Positions 1-8,676 of a DNA stretch of 64,000 bases are shown here, piece by piece. Both the position numbers and the translations under genes were made by a program. Where the stretch lies: the NCBI GenBank assembly GCA_947495035.1, contig CANLXI010000001.1, positions 186,001-250,000 on the forward strand, read 5' to 3'. The DNA is from an uncultured Granulosicoccus sp. (GTDB taxonomy: Bacteria; Pseudomonadota; Gammaproteobacteria; Granulosicoccales; Granulosicoccaceae). Positions within the stretch are counted from its first letter, which is position 1. Every line of letters starts with the position of its first letter. Below the pieces are notes generated by a model. It did not search any database and was not told the DNA's origin. It was given only the letters and a program-made list of their open reading frames with translations.

Positions 1-1058
1 TCGATACCTCGCGTGACCCGCTGGAGGCTGTCTTCGAGTTCAATGGTCGCCGTATCACGCTGCTCAACAATCACTTTTCCTCGCGCTTCGGGTCAAGCCC
101 GATCTTTGGCGGACCGCAGCCCTTCGTGCAGGCCGGTGAAGAGGCGCGCGCGGCGCAGGCCCTGGCCATGCATGAACTGGTTGCCGCAGAGCTCGACGCC
201 GATCCGGATGCCAGAGTCGTGGTTCTCGGCGATCTGAATACCTTTCAGTTCACGGATGAGCTCAGTGAGGTTCTGCCTGCTGCCAGTGATTCGCGGCTGT
301 TGCACAACCTCATCGAGACGGTGCCCGGTGGTCAGGCGTATTCATTCAACTTCGAAGGCAATGCGCAGGCTCTGGATCATGTGTTCGTGACCGACTCCTT
401 GTTGCAGGGCGCTCAGGCAGATTATGTCAACGTCAATGTCGATTTTGCACGGCTGTTCGATTCCGTGGTGGCCAGTGACCATGAGCCGGTGCTTGTCCGG
501 GTCGACATGAGCGGTGCCGTGCAAGCCGAGACGCTGGCCTTGACCGGCGCGGTGTACTCCAGTACCGCCCTGGAGCTGTTCTGGAATTACGATGACCTGC
601 AGACAAGCCCTGTTGGTGTCGACATCCTGCGAGACGGGGTTCGGATCGCGGGTAATGATGGCCGCAGTTTCTTTCAGGAGGGGCTGTCCCCGGACACGGT
701 ATATCACTATGAGGTCTCGGCCTTCGATGCCCGGGGTGACATCGTGGCGAGCGGCAGCATCAGTCTGCAAACAGCCGTGGGCTATCCCGTTGCGCCGGCA
801 GTGCAGGTGGCCAGCCTCACCGGCCTGGTGTATTCCTCTTCCGCACTGGAACTGTTCTGGCAGCCGCCGGCGGACAGCGATGAGTATTACCTGTACCAGG
901 TGGTGCGCGATGGTCACTTGCTGGAGACCAATGACGGACGCAGCTTCTTCGATTCCGGATTGCAAGCGGATACCGACTACGCCTACGAAGTGCTCACCGT
1001 GGATCGGCAAGGCATGGCCGGACCGGCGGTGTCCCTGTCGCTGAAGACCAACCCCTGA
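1..1058 (+). CDS. Endonuclease/exonuclease/phosphatase-family protein, C-terminal part (5' end outside window)
   Basis: The reading frame is open from the left edge and stops at 1056-1058, so this is the C-terminal ~350 residues of a larger protein. It shows late motifs of the EEP (DNase I-like) fold: an LNNHF stretch, a metal-site VVLGDLN motif, a DHVFVTD segment and the catalytic SDHEP. Two FN3-like repeats follow; each begins with ALTGxVYSS or SLTGLVYSS, carries LELFW and contains NDGRSFF. This architecture fits secreted or surface nucleases and phosphodiesterases of the ExeM/NucH type with an appended adhesion module. The signal peptide and catalytic N-terminus cannot be seen. Assignment to the EEP superfamily is firm; nuclease rather than phosphatase is inference from related secreted proteins. 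Confidence 0.8.
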   Translation, partial: DTSRDPLEAVFEFNGRRITLLNNHFSSRFGSSPIFGGPQPFVQAGEEARAAQALAMHELVAAELDADPDARVVVLGDLNTFQFTDELSEVLPAASDSRLLHNLIETVPGGQAYSFNFEGNAQALDHVFVTDSLLQGAQADYVNVNVDFARLFDSVVASDHEPVLVRVDMSGAVQAETLALTGAVYSSTALELFWNYDDLQTSPVGVDILRDGVRIAGNDGRSFFQEGLSPDTVYHYEVSAFDARGDIVASGSISLQTAVGYPVAPAVQVASLTGLVYSSSALELFWQPPADSDEYYLYQVVRDGHLLETNDGRSFFDSGLQADTDYAYEVLTVDRQGMAGPAVSLSLKTNP

Positions 1059-1067
1059 TGCTGATGG

Positions 1068-1100
1068 CCGAGCCACCGTGCCTTGTTGACGGTGGCTCGG
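1068..1100. terminator. Strong hairpin between convergent genes
   Basis: A perfect 12-bp stem (CCGAGCCACCGT with ACGGTGGCTCGG, 9-nt loop) lies between the stop codons of the EEP-family gene and the J-domain gene. Neither side has a T-run, so it is a candidate bidirectional or Rho-assisted terminator or 3' stabiliser, not a canonical intrinsic terminator. Confidence 0.6.
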
Positions 1101-1103
1101 TGC

Positions 1104-2126
1104 TCAGGCAACCGTGGAGAAGACGGTTCCCGGTCGTGCCTTGATATCCAGGGTCAGAAATTCCAGGCCTGCCTGGAAGGTATCGCCGCCATTACCGGGC
1201 TTGCAATACCGAACCTGACAGATGGCTGTCAGGAGACTGGTTTCCAAAAGCACCTTTGCATTGCCTGTCAGTGCCTGCGCGCAGCCAATGGCACAGCCCG
1301 CCAGGGACAGGTCCTGCAGATTGCCGGTTATGGCAATATCCTTCGGCCAGCGTGTCCAGAGCGTTACCGTATCCCTGACATCGTGACGGTAGATGCGCCG
1401 AAGTTCGTCGGACAGGGATTGTGGCAGTTCTTCCATTGGCAGCGATGGAGCCGCACAGCGCAGACAGTATTTGGTGGCTCCGTAGGGCTGACGTCCAAGC
1501 GTGGCATTGGCTCGGGTGGCGCCACAGAACTGGCAGTGAGGTCGGGCGGGCAGGCTGCTGAATGTCGTTGCAGCCCGGTCTTCGTCGGTGTGCTGTCGCT
1601 GTCCGTTCGTCTGCCGGTAATGCGCCTTGCCCGAGTCTCCGGTTGGGCGGTTCGGCGAGTCATGCGGAGAGCTCGCTCGTGATTCCCGGGAGGTTTCATC
1701 GGTGGATTCGCGTGATTCGCGTGATTCGTGTGATTCGTGTGATTCGTGTGATTCGTGCGAAGCCTTGTTCGCGGAACCGCGCGACGCATCTTCCGTCGTG
1801 TGCGAGCCGGGCCGCTCCGCTGCCTGTGGGCGCGGAGTGCCGCCTGCGTTCTCCGAGGACGGTCGAGTGCCGGCAGCCGCTGGTGCGGACTGAGCTGCGG
1901 CCCGTCTGGCCATATCGCGCAGCTGCTCATCGTAGCGGGCACGGCGTTCCGGATCGCACAGAGTGTCGGCCGCCAGATTCAGCAACTGGGCCAGTGACGG
2001 ATCGCCACCGAGATCCGGGTGATGTCGCAGTTTCTGCATCATTGCACGGTAGCTGGCCTTGATGACCGGCGCAGGGGCATCTGGCAGCACATGCAACAGC
2101 TGATAATAGTCTTGCCTGGTATCCAC
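1104..2126 (-). CDS. J-domain protein with zinc ribbon and C-terminal PilZ domain
   Basis: The 340-residue product starts with a J-domain (about residues 5-70) including the HPD triad at 36-38 that stimulates DnaK ATPase. Residues ~72-190 are low-complexity and include a Ser-His-Glu/Ser-Arg-Glu run (about 123-141) encoded by a 9-bp tandem repeat. Two CxxC pairs (C198/C201 and C221/C224) suggest a zinc ribbon. The C-terminal ~90 residues look like a PilZ domain with both c-di-GMP motifs: R247xxxR251 and DLSLAG (272-277). No signal peptide is seen, so it is cytoplasmic. The combination suggests a co-chaperone whose activity or placement responds to c-di-GMP, which is inference. It is divergent from the SRPBCC gene. 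Confidence 0.8.
   Translation of the reverse strand: MDTRQDYYQLLHVLPDAPAPVIKASYRAMMQKLRHHPDLGGDPSLAQLLNLAADTLCDPERRARYDEQLRDMARRAAAQSAPAAAGTRPSSENAGGTPRPQAAERPGSHTTEDASRGSANKASHESHESHESHESRESRESTDETSRESRASSPHDSPNRPTGDSGKAHYRQTNGQRQHTDEDRAATTFSSLPARPHCQFCGATRANATLGRQPYGATKYCLRCAAPSLPMEELPQSLSDELRRIYRHDVRDTVTLWTRWPKDIAITGNLQDLSLAGCAIGCAQALTGNAKVLLETSLLTAICQVRYCKPGNGGDTFQAGLEFLTLDIKARPGTVFSTVA
1705..1758. repeat. Six tandem 9-bp units inside the J-domain/PilZ gene
   Basis: Six in-frame copies of gattcgygy (gattcgcgt, gattcgtgt and a last gattcgtgc) run from 1705 to 1758. On the minus strand each unit encodes Ser-His-Glu or Ser-Arg-Glu. Units are whole codons, so copy-number change would not shift the frame. 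It lies in the linker between the J-domain and the zinc ribbon. Confidence 0.9.
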
Positions 2127-2270
2127 ACCTCTCTAGCGGCGAATGGGGGTCTGTGCTGAAGGGCGCCTGCCGCAGATTCGGCATCATGCTGCCGGTATCC
2201 CGATTCTGGCTATACCCCCGCATGCCACCGTTTGCTAATCTGGGCAGGTTGCTATTGTGGAGTAACCAGC

Positions 2271-3206
2271 ATGCCAGCACTCAATGCTCAAGCGTCCATC
2301 GATATTTCGGCTCCCCTGAAGGATGTCCATGATGTTCTGGTGGATTTCCACACCTGGCCAGTGTGGTCTCCGTGGCTGTACCTCGAGCCGGATACGCAGG
2401 TGAGTTATCGAGGAGAGACCGGTCAGACGGGTCATGGCTATGACTGGGTGGGCAACAAGGTGGGTGCCGGCGGCATGACGCTGACGGCAACCACGGGGGA
2501 CAGGATCGAGTGCGACCTGCAGTTCCTGAAACCCTTCAAGTCCTTTGCCCGGGTGACGTTCGAATTGCAGGAAACGGCGCCGTCGAGTACTCGTGTGGTC
2601 TGGCTCATGGACAGCCGCCTGCCTTTCTTCATGTTCTTCATGAAGGACACCATGAACGGCATGATTCGCTCTGACTACCGTCGCGGGCTGGCCCTGCTGA
2701 AGGATCATGTCGAATCGGGAAAAGTGCCTTCCCACAGTGAATTCGTGGGTACCGTCACGGTTGATGGTTGTGATTACATCGGCTGCCGGTCCAACACCGA
2801 CATGACGAACATCGCCGAGTCCGTGGAGCACAGCTTTCAACGCTTGTACGGGTCAGAGGCCGGCAGAAAGTTTCACAGCGGTGGCAGAGCGTTCTGCTTC
2901 TACGAGCGCATGGACTACAAGCGTGACGCCTGCGTGCACATCGCTGCACTGCCTACGCAGGGCAGGGTCGAGGTGGAGAGCCCGCTGCTCTCGGGCAAGC
3001 GACCCTCCTGCAATGCCCTGAAGGTGGTGCATACCGGTCCCTACCGACATCTGGGAAATGCCTGGTCTCTGTTGATCAGCGAGTCACGCCATCAGAAACT
3101 CAAGGCGTCCAGAACCGTGTCTCCGTTCGAATGCTATCTGAACGATGCGGAGACCACGGCAGAGGACGAACTGGTCACCGAGCTGTTTCTGCCGTTGCAG
3201 GGATGA
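2271..3206 (+). CDS. SRPBCC-domain protein with GyrI-like effector-binding domain
   Basis: The 311-residue product begins with an SRPBCC (START-like) domain, about residues 1-150: it opens NAQASIDISAPLKDVHDVL and has the family's WPxWSPW turn. The second half (about 160-311) resembles the GyrI-like/AraC-type small-molecule binding domain, with a FCFYE segment and a GPY motif. Both folds bind hydrophobic or aromatic ligands, so a ligand-sensing or sequestering role is plausible. No catalytic residue can be assigned. The ATG at 2271 has a GTGGAG ribosome site; a TTG 39 nt upstream was not chosen. The last 32 bp overlap the convergent aldo/keto reductase-RidA gene. Confidence 0.75.
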   Translation: MPALNAQASIDISAPLKDVHDVLVDFHTWPVWSPWLYLEPDTQVSYRGETGQTGHGYDWVGNKVGAGGMTLTATTGDRIECDLQFLKPFKSFARVTFELQETAPSSTRVVWLMDSRLPFFMFFMKDTMNGMIRSDYRRGLALLKDHVESGKVPSHSEFVGTVTVDGCDYIGCRSNTDMTNIAESVEHSFQRLYGSEAGRKFHSGGRAFCFYERMDYKRDACVHIAALPTQGRVEVESPLLSGKRPSCNALKVVHTGPYRHLGNAWSLLISESRHQKLKASRTVSPFECYLNDAETTAEDELVTELFLPLQG

Positions 3207-4674
3207 CGGCCTCTGCTTCGATCTCCACCCGGTATTCGCCGACCAGTCGACTGACCTCGATCAACGTGTTGGCTGGCATGCAGTGGCCCAGATAACGGCC
3301 ATGGACACGCGATACCGTTTCCCAGTCATCTGCATTGCTCAGGTAGATGCGAGTTCGCACCACGTCATCCAGGCTGGCTCCCAGCGAGGACAGGCTGGCT
3401 GATATCTTGTCCATGACATAGGTGGTCTGGGCACGCAGGTCGTCAGCACCGATGACCCGGTCACTGTGGTGAGTGGCGGTGGTGCCACTGACAAGCACAC
3501 GATTGCCGTCACGCACTGCCCGGCTGTATCCACAGATGGGTTCGAATTCGCTTCCACTGGAGATACGCCAGCGATCGTTGCGACCTGCCACAGCCTCTCT
3601 GGTGAAGACCGGCGGCAGGGAATCGAGATGGTCACTCAGATCCCCCGAGGCGGTGAGAAAGGGTGGGCGCCTGTACTCGGTGCCGCAATCCCCGGCGATC
3701 GGAGTCAGCTGACGGCTGCTGTCCGTGATGCTTGCCATGTCATCCGACGACAGATTCAGTGCCAGCAGTTTGCGGTTGTCTTCCCGGTGCTGACTGTCCG
3801 TCAGACGCGCGCCGACAATCACCCCGGTGACGGCCGCCTGCTGCATGACCCAGCGTGTCGCCACGTTGGCGATGGACACCTGGTGCCGTGCCGCGATATC
3901 TGCCAGCAGCTGCAACATCTGTTGATAGGCCTGCCAGCCACCCGCCGCCTGTATGAAGCGCTGATACTTCATCTTGCTCCAGTCGGGAACGGCCGCCGGT
4001 TCCGCAGCGCCGAGCCAGCGATCCGAAAGAAAGCCGCCCGCCAGAGTGCCGTAGGCCAGCAGACGCACGCCGCTGTCCCTGCACAGTTGGGTCATGTCGC
4101 CCAGTGCGCGAGGATCGAGTACCGACAGGCAGACCTGGTTGGAGACGATCTCGTGGCCACAGCTGAGCAATACGGCGAGATGATCGGTATCGAAATTGGT
4201 CAGACCCAGGTGACGTATCAGGCCTTCCTGACGAAGTTCCATCAGGTGATCCATGACATCGATGTATCCGGGATGATCAAAGCTCCACCAGTGCAATTGC
4301 AGCAGATCGATGGTCTCCATGCCGAGCCGCTCCAGGCGTTCCTCGATGCCGGTACGCACAGCCTCCCGCGTGCATTGGTGAGGCTGTGGGCACCATTTCG
4401 TGAAGAGTTGTATCGGGTTGTCTCCACGGTGGCTGGCATCGATCAGCTTCTGCCGGGCAAGGCCGGCAATCAGTTCGGCGCTACCATAATGATCCGCCAT
4501 GTCGAAATGCGCAAAGCCTGCGGCCGCGTAATCCATGAGATCTGCGGCGGCCGCTTCTCTGTCCAGATCCTGACCACCACGCTCGAGGTCGGCGACCTGC
4601 CACAGACCGGTGATGAGGGGGGTGTCCTGCAGGCCCAGCGAGTGCAGGGCCTGCGTCTTGTTCTGATCTGTCAT
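3175..4674 (-). CDS. Aldo/keto reductase fused to a RidA-like domain
   Basis: The 499-residue product joins two domains. Residues ~15-325 form an aldo/keto reductase with the whole tetrad in place: D58, Y63, K93 and H128 (in LLQLHWW). Residues ~355-495 form a RidA/YjgF domain (VLVSGTTA near 394-400, VVRTRIYL near 438-445, IEAEAVI near 485-491). The position of the imine-deaminase Arg of RidA (PARS in the archetype) reads Asn469 (PANT), so classical deaminase activity is doubtful. The ATG at 4674 was chosen because upstream sequence lies in the preceding gene and has no family similarity. It is the last gene of the transporter operon, 55 bp after the binding protein. A role in reducing an imported carbonyl compound is inference. 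Confidence 0.85.
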   Translation of the reverse strand: MTDQNKTQALHSLGLQDTPLITGLWQVADLERGGQDLDREAAAADLMDYAAAGFAHFDMADHYGSAELIAGLARQKLIDASHRGDNPIQLFTKWCPQPHQCTREAVRTGIEERLERLGMETIDLLQLHWWSFDHPGYIDVMDHLMELRQEGLIRHLGLTNFDTDHLAVLLSCGHEIVSNQVCLSVLDPRALGDMTQLCRDSGVRLLAYGTLAGGFLSDRWLGAAEPAAVPDWSKMKYQRFIQAAGGWQAYQQMLQLLADIAARHQVSIANVATRWVMQQAAVTGVIVGARLTDSQHREDNRKLLALNLSSDDMASITDSSRQLTPIAGDCGTEYRRPPFLTASGDLSDHLDSLPPVFTREAVAGRNDRWRISSGSEFEPICGYSRAVRDGNRVLVSGTTATHHSDRVIGADDLRAQTTYVMDKISASLSSLGASLDDVVRTRIYLSNADDWETVSRVHGRYLGHCMPANTLIEVSRLVGEYRVEIEAEAVIPATAETAR

Positions 4675-4729
4675 GTGCAGTCGTATGACTTGGCTGATTC
4701 TTCGTGCGTGTATCGAGAGAGGTCGGATT

Positions 4730-6016
4730 CTACTGGTTCGCCAGCGTACCGATGAAGGCGTCGACGTCAGCCAGAGGGTAATAGGCCGCTTCTTCCACAC
4801 CGGTTTCACTGAACGTCCAGGCCACGGCCGGGGCGGAGACATCGCCATTGGCATCGAATACCACGGCACCGGTCGCGCCCTGATAGGAAATGTTCTCACC
4901 GGCTGCCAGCAGTTCGCGCGCCTGCTTCAGTCCTGCCACATCCGGGAAGATGGGCGTGCCATCGGGATCGGTGACCCGGGGCACACTCGCCGCAATGGTG
5001 GCACCTTCGAGCTCTGCGGCCGCGTCCATCGCCAGCAGGGAGATCATGACCGCATCAAAGCTGTTCGGCAGTCCGGGACCATTGGGCTCGGCACTGAACT
5101 TGGCCTTGTACATGTCGACAAAAGTGGTGGCCGAGTCGGTCCGCGGCGGGGCAGAATCATGGCCGATCAGTTTTTCCAGATACTGCATGCCGACGCCATC
5201 GCGAAACTCATCGGATTTGAGCGAGTTGGCTGCCACGAATTCCTGTGTGCCACCCAGTGACAACCATTCCCGAACCAGGGCGATGCCCTCGGTCGGGTAC
5301 AGAGCCAGATAGATTGCCTCGGGTCCGGTCTTCAGCATCGAGGTCACTTCTGCCCGGTAGGATGGCTGTGCATCGTTGATTGCCGCAGAGGTCGTGACCT
5401 CGATACCCAGGGTCTCCAGGTCGGCGGCGACCAGCTTGCCGATATCCTGGCCCCAGTCATCATTCTTGTAGAAGATGCCGACACTCTTGTATCCGCGATC
5501 CTTGATCAGCTTGGCCGCGATGGCGGCCTGGTTGCGGGTGGTGGCAAAGGTTCTGAACCACAGGCCTTTGGTCTTGCCCTCTCTGGCGACATCGGTAAAC
5601 GCGGTTGACGAGGAGCAGCAGGACATCTGCATGACACCGGAAGGCGCAGTGACCGATGTCAGGATGGGCATGGAGACGCCGCTGGACACGGCGCCAATCA
5701 GCACGGGCACCTTGTCCAGATCCACCAGCGCCTTGGCCGCATCCACACCGATCTTGGGATCGGTCTGCGTGTCTCGCAGCACCATCTCGACATCGCAGCC
5801 CTTGACACCGCCGGATTCATTGTAGAGCTCCACCGCAAACTGGGCGGTAGCAGCGATCGGTCGTCCCCAGTCCACCGAGGTCGGCAGAACGGCACCGATT
5901 TTCGTGGTGCAGTCGGCAGCCTGTGCAGAGGCAAGAGGCGCCATCAGGGACAGGCCTGCGAGCAACAGCAGGCAGGTTGAATACAGACGGGTCATGAATG
6001 CAATGCGTTTTTTCAC
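4730..6016 (-). CDS. Branched-chain amino acid/amide-type ABC transporter substrate-binding protein
   Basis: This 428-residue periplasmic binding protein belongs to the LivK/UrtA/AmiC (HAAT) class. An N-terminal signal peptide (KKR start, Leu-rich core, cleavage after ASAQA) precedes IGAVLPTSVDWGRP and a KGCDVEMVLRDTQTDP segment typical of the fold. A SCCSSST stretch lies in the ligand-site loop where relatives have conserved Ser/Thr residues. The GTG start at 6016 overlaps the livM stop by 4 bp, fits the signal peptide better than the ATG at 5995, and implies translational coupling. The gene follows its permeases instead of leading the operon. The ligand is unknown; relatives bind amino acids, urea or short amides. 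Confidence 0.9.
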   Translation of the reverse strand: MKKRIAFMTRLYSTCLLLLAGLSLMAPLASAQAADCTTKIGAVLPTSVDWGRPIAATAQFAVELYNESGGVKGCDVEMVLRDTQTDPKIGVDAAKALVDLDKVPVLIGAVSSGVSMPILTSVTAPSGVMQMSCCSSSTAFTDVAREGKTKGLWFRTFATTRNQAAIAAKLIKDRGYKSVGIFYKNDDWGQDIGKLVAADLETLGIEVTTSAAINDAQPSYRAEVTSMLKTGPEAIYLALYPTEGIALVREWLSLGGTQEFVAANSLKSDEFRDGVGMQYLEKLIGHDSAPPRTDSATTFVDMYKAKFSAEPNGPGLPNSFDAVMISLLAMDAAAELEGATIAASVPRVTDPDGTPIFPDVAGLKQARELLAAGENISYQGATGAVVFDANGDVSAPAVAWTFSETGVEEAAYYPLADVDAFIGTLANQ

Positions 6017-7029
6017 TGTGTATTCTCGGCTGGGTGGCTTGGGGAACGGGATGAGGCTGATGACTGAGCTGCAGCATCAGGGTTGGCTGGTGGGTAGGGG
6101 TGGACACTGAGTTTCTCCGGCAGCAGGCCGCGAGGTCGCCACAGCAGGGAGAACACGATGATGGAACCCACCAGGATGTACTGGATGGAGCCGGTGTACA
6201 GCTGCAGATGGGTCGGTACGATGGCGGTCAGCAACCAGCCGCTGCCGACCCAGGCACCCCAGACCACCAGCGTACCGAGCACGGCTCCGGCATTGTTGCC
6301 ACTACCACCGACAATCAGCATGGCCCAGATCTGGAAAGTCAGGATGGGGGCCAGATCCTGGGGACTGATGAAGGCGTAGAAGGTAGCGTACAGGGCACCG
6401 GACAGCCCCATGATCATGGCACCGATGATGAAGGCCGTGAGCCGTACCGCGGAGGGTGATTTACCCAATGAGCGGGCCGCCCGTTCGTTTTCCCGCACGG
6501 CCCTGAGCAAGCGGCCGAATGGGGAGCGCACCAGAATTTCCAGAAACAGGAAAACCAGACTGACACACAGCACCACGAAGAACAGAAACAGCAGGTTGTA
6601 GGCAAAGCTGTTGCCGACCAGCGCTTCGAACGGGCGTTCGAAGCCGCGCAATCCGGTGGCCCCGCCGGTCAGCCAGCTGGCATTGCGCATCAGGGATTCC
6701 ATGGCGATGGCCACGCCGAAGGTGGCGATTGCCAGATAATCGTGGCGCAGCCGCGTGGTGGCCAGGCCGACGAGCAGAGCCAGCAGACCTGCGAGCGCTA
6801 TACCGCCCAGCAGGGCAACAGGGTAGGGCAGGGAAAAGCCGCCTAGACCATCGATTCTGTCCGGCCCGCCCAGCAGGATGATGCCATAGGCGCCGGCCCC
6901 GAAGAAGGCAACGATGCCGCCATTGAACAGACCCGTATAGCCCCATTGCAGGTTGAGACCGAGCACGGCTATGGCCATGATCAGCGCGATGGTCAGAAAG
7001 AAGGCGAGATAGGAAATGATGCCGATCAC
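6013..7029 (-). CDS. Branched-chain amino acid-type ABC transporter permease (LivM family)
   Basis: The 338-residue inner-membrane protein has about ten hydrophobic segments and LivM hallmarks: LNLQWGYTGLFNGGIVAFFG near the start, a GLATTRLRHDYLAIATFG stretch and a RENERAARSLGKSP cytoplasmic loop that contacts the ATPases. It pairs with the LivH-type permease just upstream and overlaps it by ATGA. The C-terminus ends in a short Ser/Pro-rich tail. Its place inside the operon makes it the second permease of a complete HAAT importer. Confidence 0.92.
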   Translation of the reverse strand: MIGIISYLAFFLTIALIMAIAVLGLNLQWGYTGLFNGGIVAFFGAGAYGIILLGGPDRIDGLGGFSLPYPVALLGGIALAGLLALLVGLATTRLRHDYLAIATFGVAIAMESLMRNASWLTGGATGLRGFERPFEALVGNSFAYNLLFLFFVVLCVSLVFLFLEILVRSPFGRLLRAVRENERAARSLGKSPSAVRLTAFIIGAMIMGLSGALYATFYAFISPQDLAPILTFQIWAMLIVGGSGNNAGAVLGTLVVWGAWVGSGWLLTAIVPTHLQLYTGSIQYILVGSIIVFSLLWRPRGLLPEKLSVHPYPPANPDAAAQSSASSRSPSHPAENTQ

Positions 7030-7937
7030 CGTTCTTCTCCGAACAGGCCATTGGGGCGCAGATAGAGCACCAGCAGAATGATGAGGAACGGCACCGCCGG
7101 TTTGTAACCGGCAGGAATGATCAGCAATGCCAGGCTGGATGCAAGGCCGACGATCAGGCCGCCCAGGGCCGCGCCATGGATGCTGCCGATACCGCCGACG
7201 ATGGCCGCGGCAAACAGCGACAGGACCAGATCACGGCCCATGACCGGGCTGAGCTGGTTGTTCAGTGCATAACAGACACCGGCGATGGCCGCCAGGGCGC
7301 CGCCGAGCAGCCAGGCCAGCCGTACCATCGACGCCAGATTGATGCCGTTGATCTGTGCCAGCACCGGATTTTCGGAAATGGCCTTGAGTGCAAAGCCCAC
7401 CGAGGTTCTGGACATGAACAGGTGCAGTGACACCATCACCAGCAGTGTCAGTGCCAGGATGAACAGCTGGTCGGCCTTGATCAGCAACAGGGGATCGCTG
7501 CTGATCATCATCGCGAAGGCTATGTCGTTGTTGTAGTGAACCGACTTCAGGCCGTAGATTAGACCGATGACGTTGCGAATGATCAGACCGATACCAAAGG
7601 AGGCGAACACCATGGTCAATGGGCCGGCCTGTTCTCGCAGGCGCTTGAACACCAGCTTGTCGATGATGGCGGCAAGCACGCCAGTGATCAGCAAGGCCGC
7701 CAGCATGGCCAGCATCAGCGACACGGACACACTCAGCATCGGCAGTTTGCTGGACAGGGCACGGGAGAATGCAGTGAAAACGGCATCCAGCGTCAGGGTG
7801 AAATAGGCACCCATCGAAATCAGCTCGGCGTGAGAGAAATTGGCGAAGCGCAGGATATGCATGATCAGGGTCAGGCCTATCGCTCCGAGCGACAGAATCG
7901 AGCCCACCAGGATTCCGTCAAACAGACTTTGCAGCAT
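7026..7937 (-). CDS. Branched-chain amino acid-type ABC transporter permease (LivH family)
   Basis: The 303-residue permease starts MLQSLFDGILVGSILSLGA, characteristic of LivH, followed by ANFSHAELISMGAYF, the usual GHG/NFAHG-like region. About eight membrane spans are visible. The ATG at 7937 matches the family start; a longer frame upstream would add 17 unrelated residues within the preceding ATPase gene. It overlaps livF by 20 bp and livM by 4 bp, so all subunits are probably made from one coupled message. Confidence 0.92.
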   Translation of the reverse strand: MLQSLFDGILVGSILSLGAIGLTLIMHILRFANFSHAELISMGAYFTLTLDAVFTAFSRALSSKLPMLSVSVSLMLAMLAALLITGVLAAIIDKLVFKRLREQAGPLTMVFASFGIGLIIRNVIGLIYGLKSVHYNNDIAFAMMISSDPLLLIKADQLFILALTLLVMVSLHLFMSRTSVGFALKAISENPVLAQINGINLASMVRLAWLLGGALAAIAGVCYALNNQLSPVMGRDLVLSLFAAAIVGGIGSIHGAALGGLIVGLASSLALLIIPAGYKPAVPFLIILLVLYLRPNGLFGEER

Positions 7938-8676
7938 GTGCCTCCACGCGTCGCGCGCCCATGTAGATTTCACCCAGAACAGGGTCATTCATCAATGCTC
8001 GGGCATCGCCCTCGTGCTGGTTGCGACCTTCGGCCAGCACATAGGCCCGGTCGGAGACTGTCAACGCTGCTCTGACATTCTGCTCCACCATCAGTATGGC
8101 AACCCGCGTGCGGGCAAGATCCGGCAGCATGCCAAGAACTTCCTGCGCGGCCTTGGGTGACAGACCGGCGCTGGGTTCATCCAGCAACAACAGGGAGGGC
8201 GAGGCAACCAGAGCCATCGCGATGGCCAGAAACTGTCGTTGTCCACCCGACAGGGAACCGGCTCTGGAGCTGTACCGCTCGGCCAGTACCGGAAAGAGTT
8301 CGAGCATCTCGTCGACCGCCTGACGCCAGGGCTCTTCACAGCGACGTGCTGCCAGTCGCAGATTCTGCTCGACGCTCATGGTGCGGAAGATATTGTCCAG
8401 CTGTGGCACCAGGGCAACTCCCGATTGCGAGAGTCGGTCCGGGCTGATGCCGGTGATGAGTCTGTCGTCGAGAGACACCGTTCCCGACTCCACCTTCAGC
8501 AAGCCTGCGATGGCTTTCAGCAGGGTTGATTTTCCGGCGCCATTGGGGCCGATGATACAGACGATCTCGCCATGCTTCATGGCCAGGCTGACATCCGAGA
8601 TGATCGGCATGCCGGGAACATAGCCGGCGGTGAGCTGGTCGACCTTCAGGCCGGTGCTGAGTTGCGTGGCCATCAT
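7918..8676 (-). CDS. ABC transporter ATP-binding protein (LivF family)
   Basis: The 252-residue ATPase carries Walker A GPNGAGKST, the signature SLSGGQRQ, Walker B LLLLDEPSAGLSP and the LivF-type ending around MVEQNVRAALTVSDRAYVL. Two ATGs (8676 and 8673) are possible; the first overlaps the livG stop as ATGA and is taken here. It energises the LivH/LivM permeases together with LivG. Confidence 0.93.
   Translation of the reverse strand: MMATQLSTGLKVDQLTAGYVPGMPIISDVSLAMKHGEIVCIIGPNGAGKSTLLKAIAGLLKVESGTVSLDDRLITGISPDRLSQSGVALVPQLDNIFRTMSVEQNLRLAARRCEEPWRQAVDEMLELFPVLAERYSSRAGSLSGGQRQFLAIAMALVASPSLLLLDEPSAGLSPKAAQEVLGMLPDLARTRVAILMVEQNVRAALTVSDRAYVLAEGRNQHEGDARALMNDPVLGEIYMGARRVEAHAAKSV

Noticed and set aside
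1705..1758. Possible CRISPR-like short repeat array
   Set aside because: Units are 9 bp, contiguous and in codon phase with a real gene; there are no spacers.
3466..4755. Long open frame of ~430 codons antisense to the aldo/keto reductase-RidA gene
   Set aside because: It is the mirror of a well-conserved gene, has no recognisable domain, and high GC readily gives such frames.
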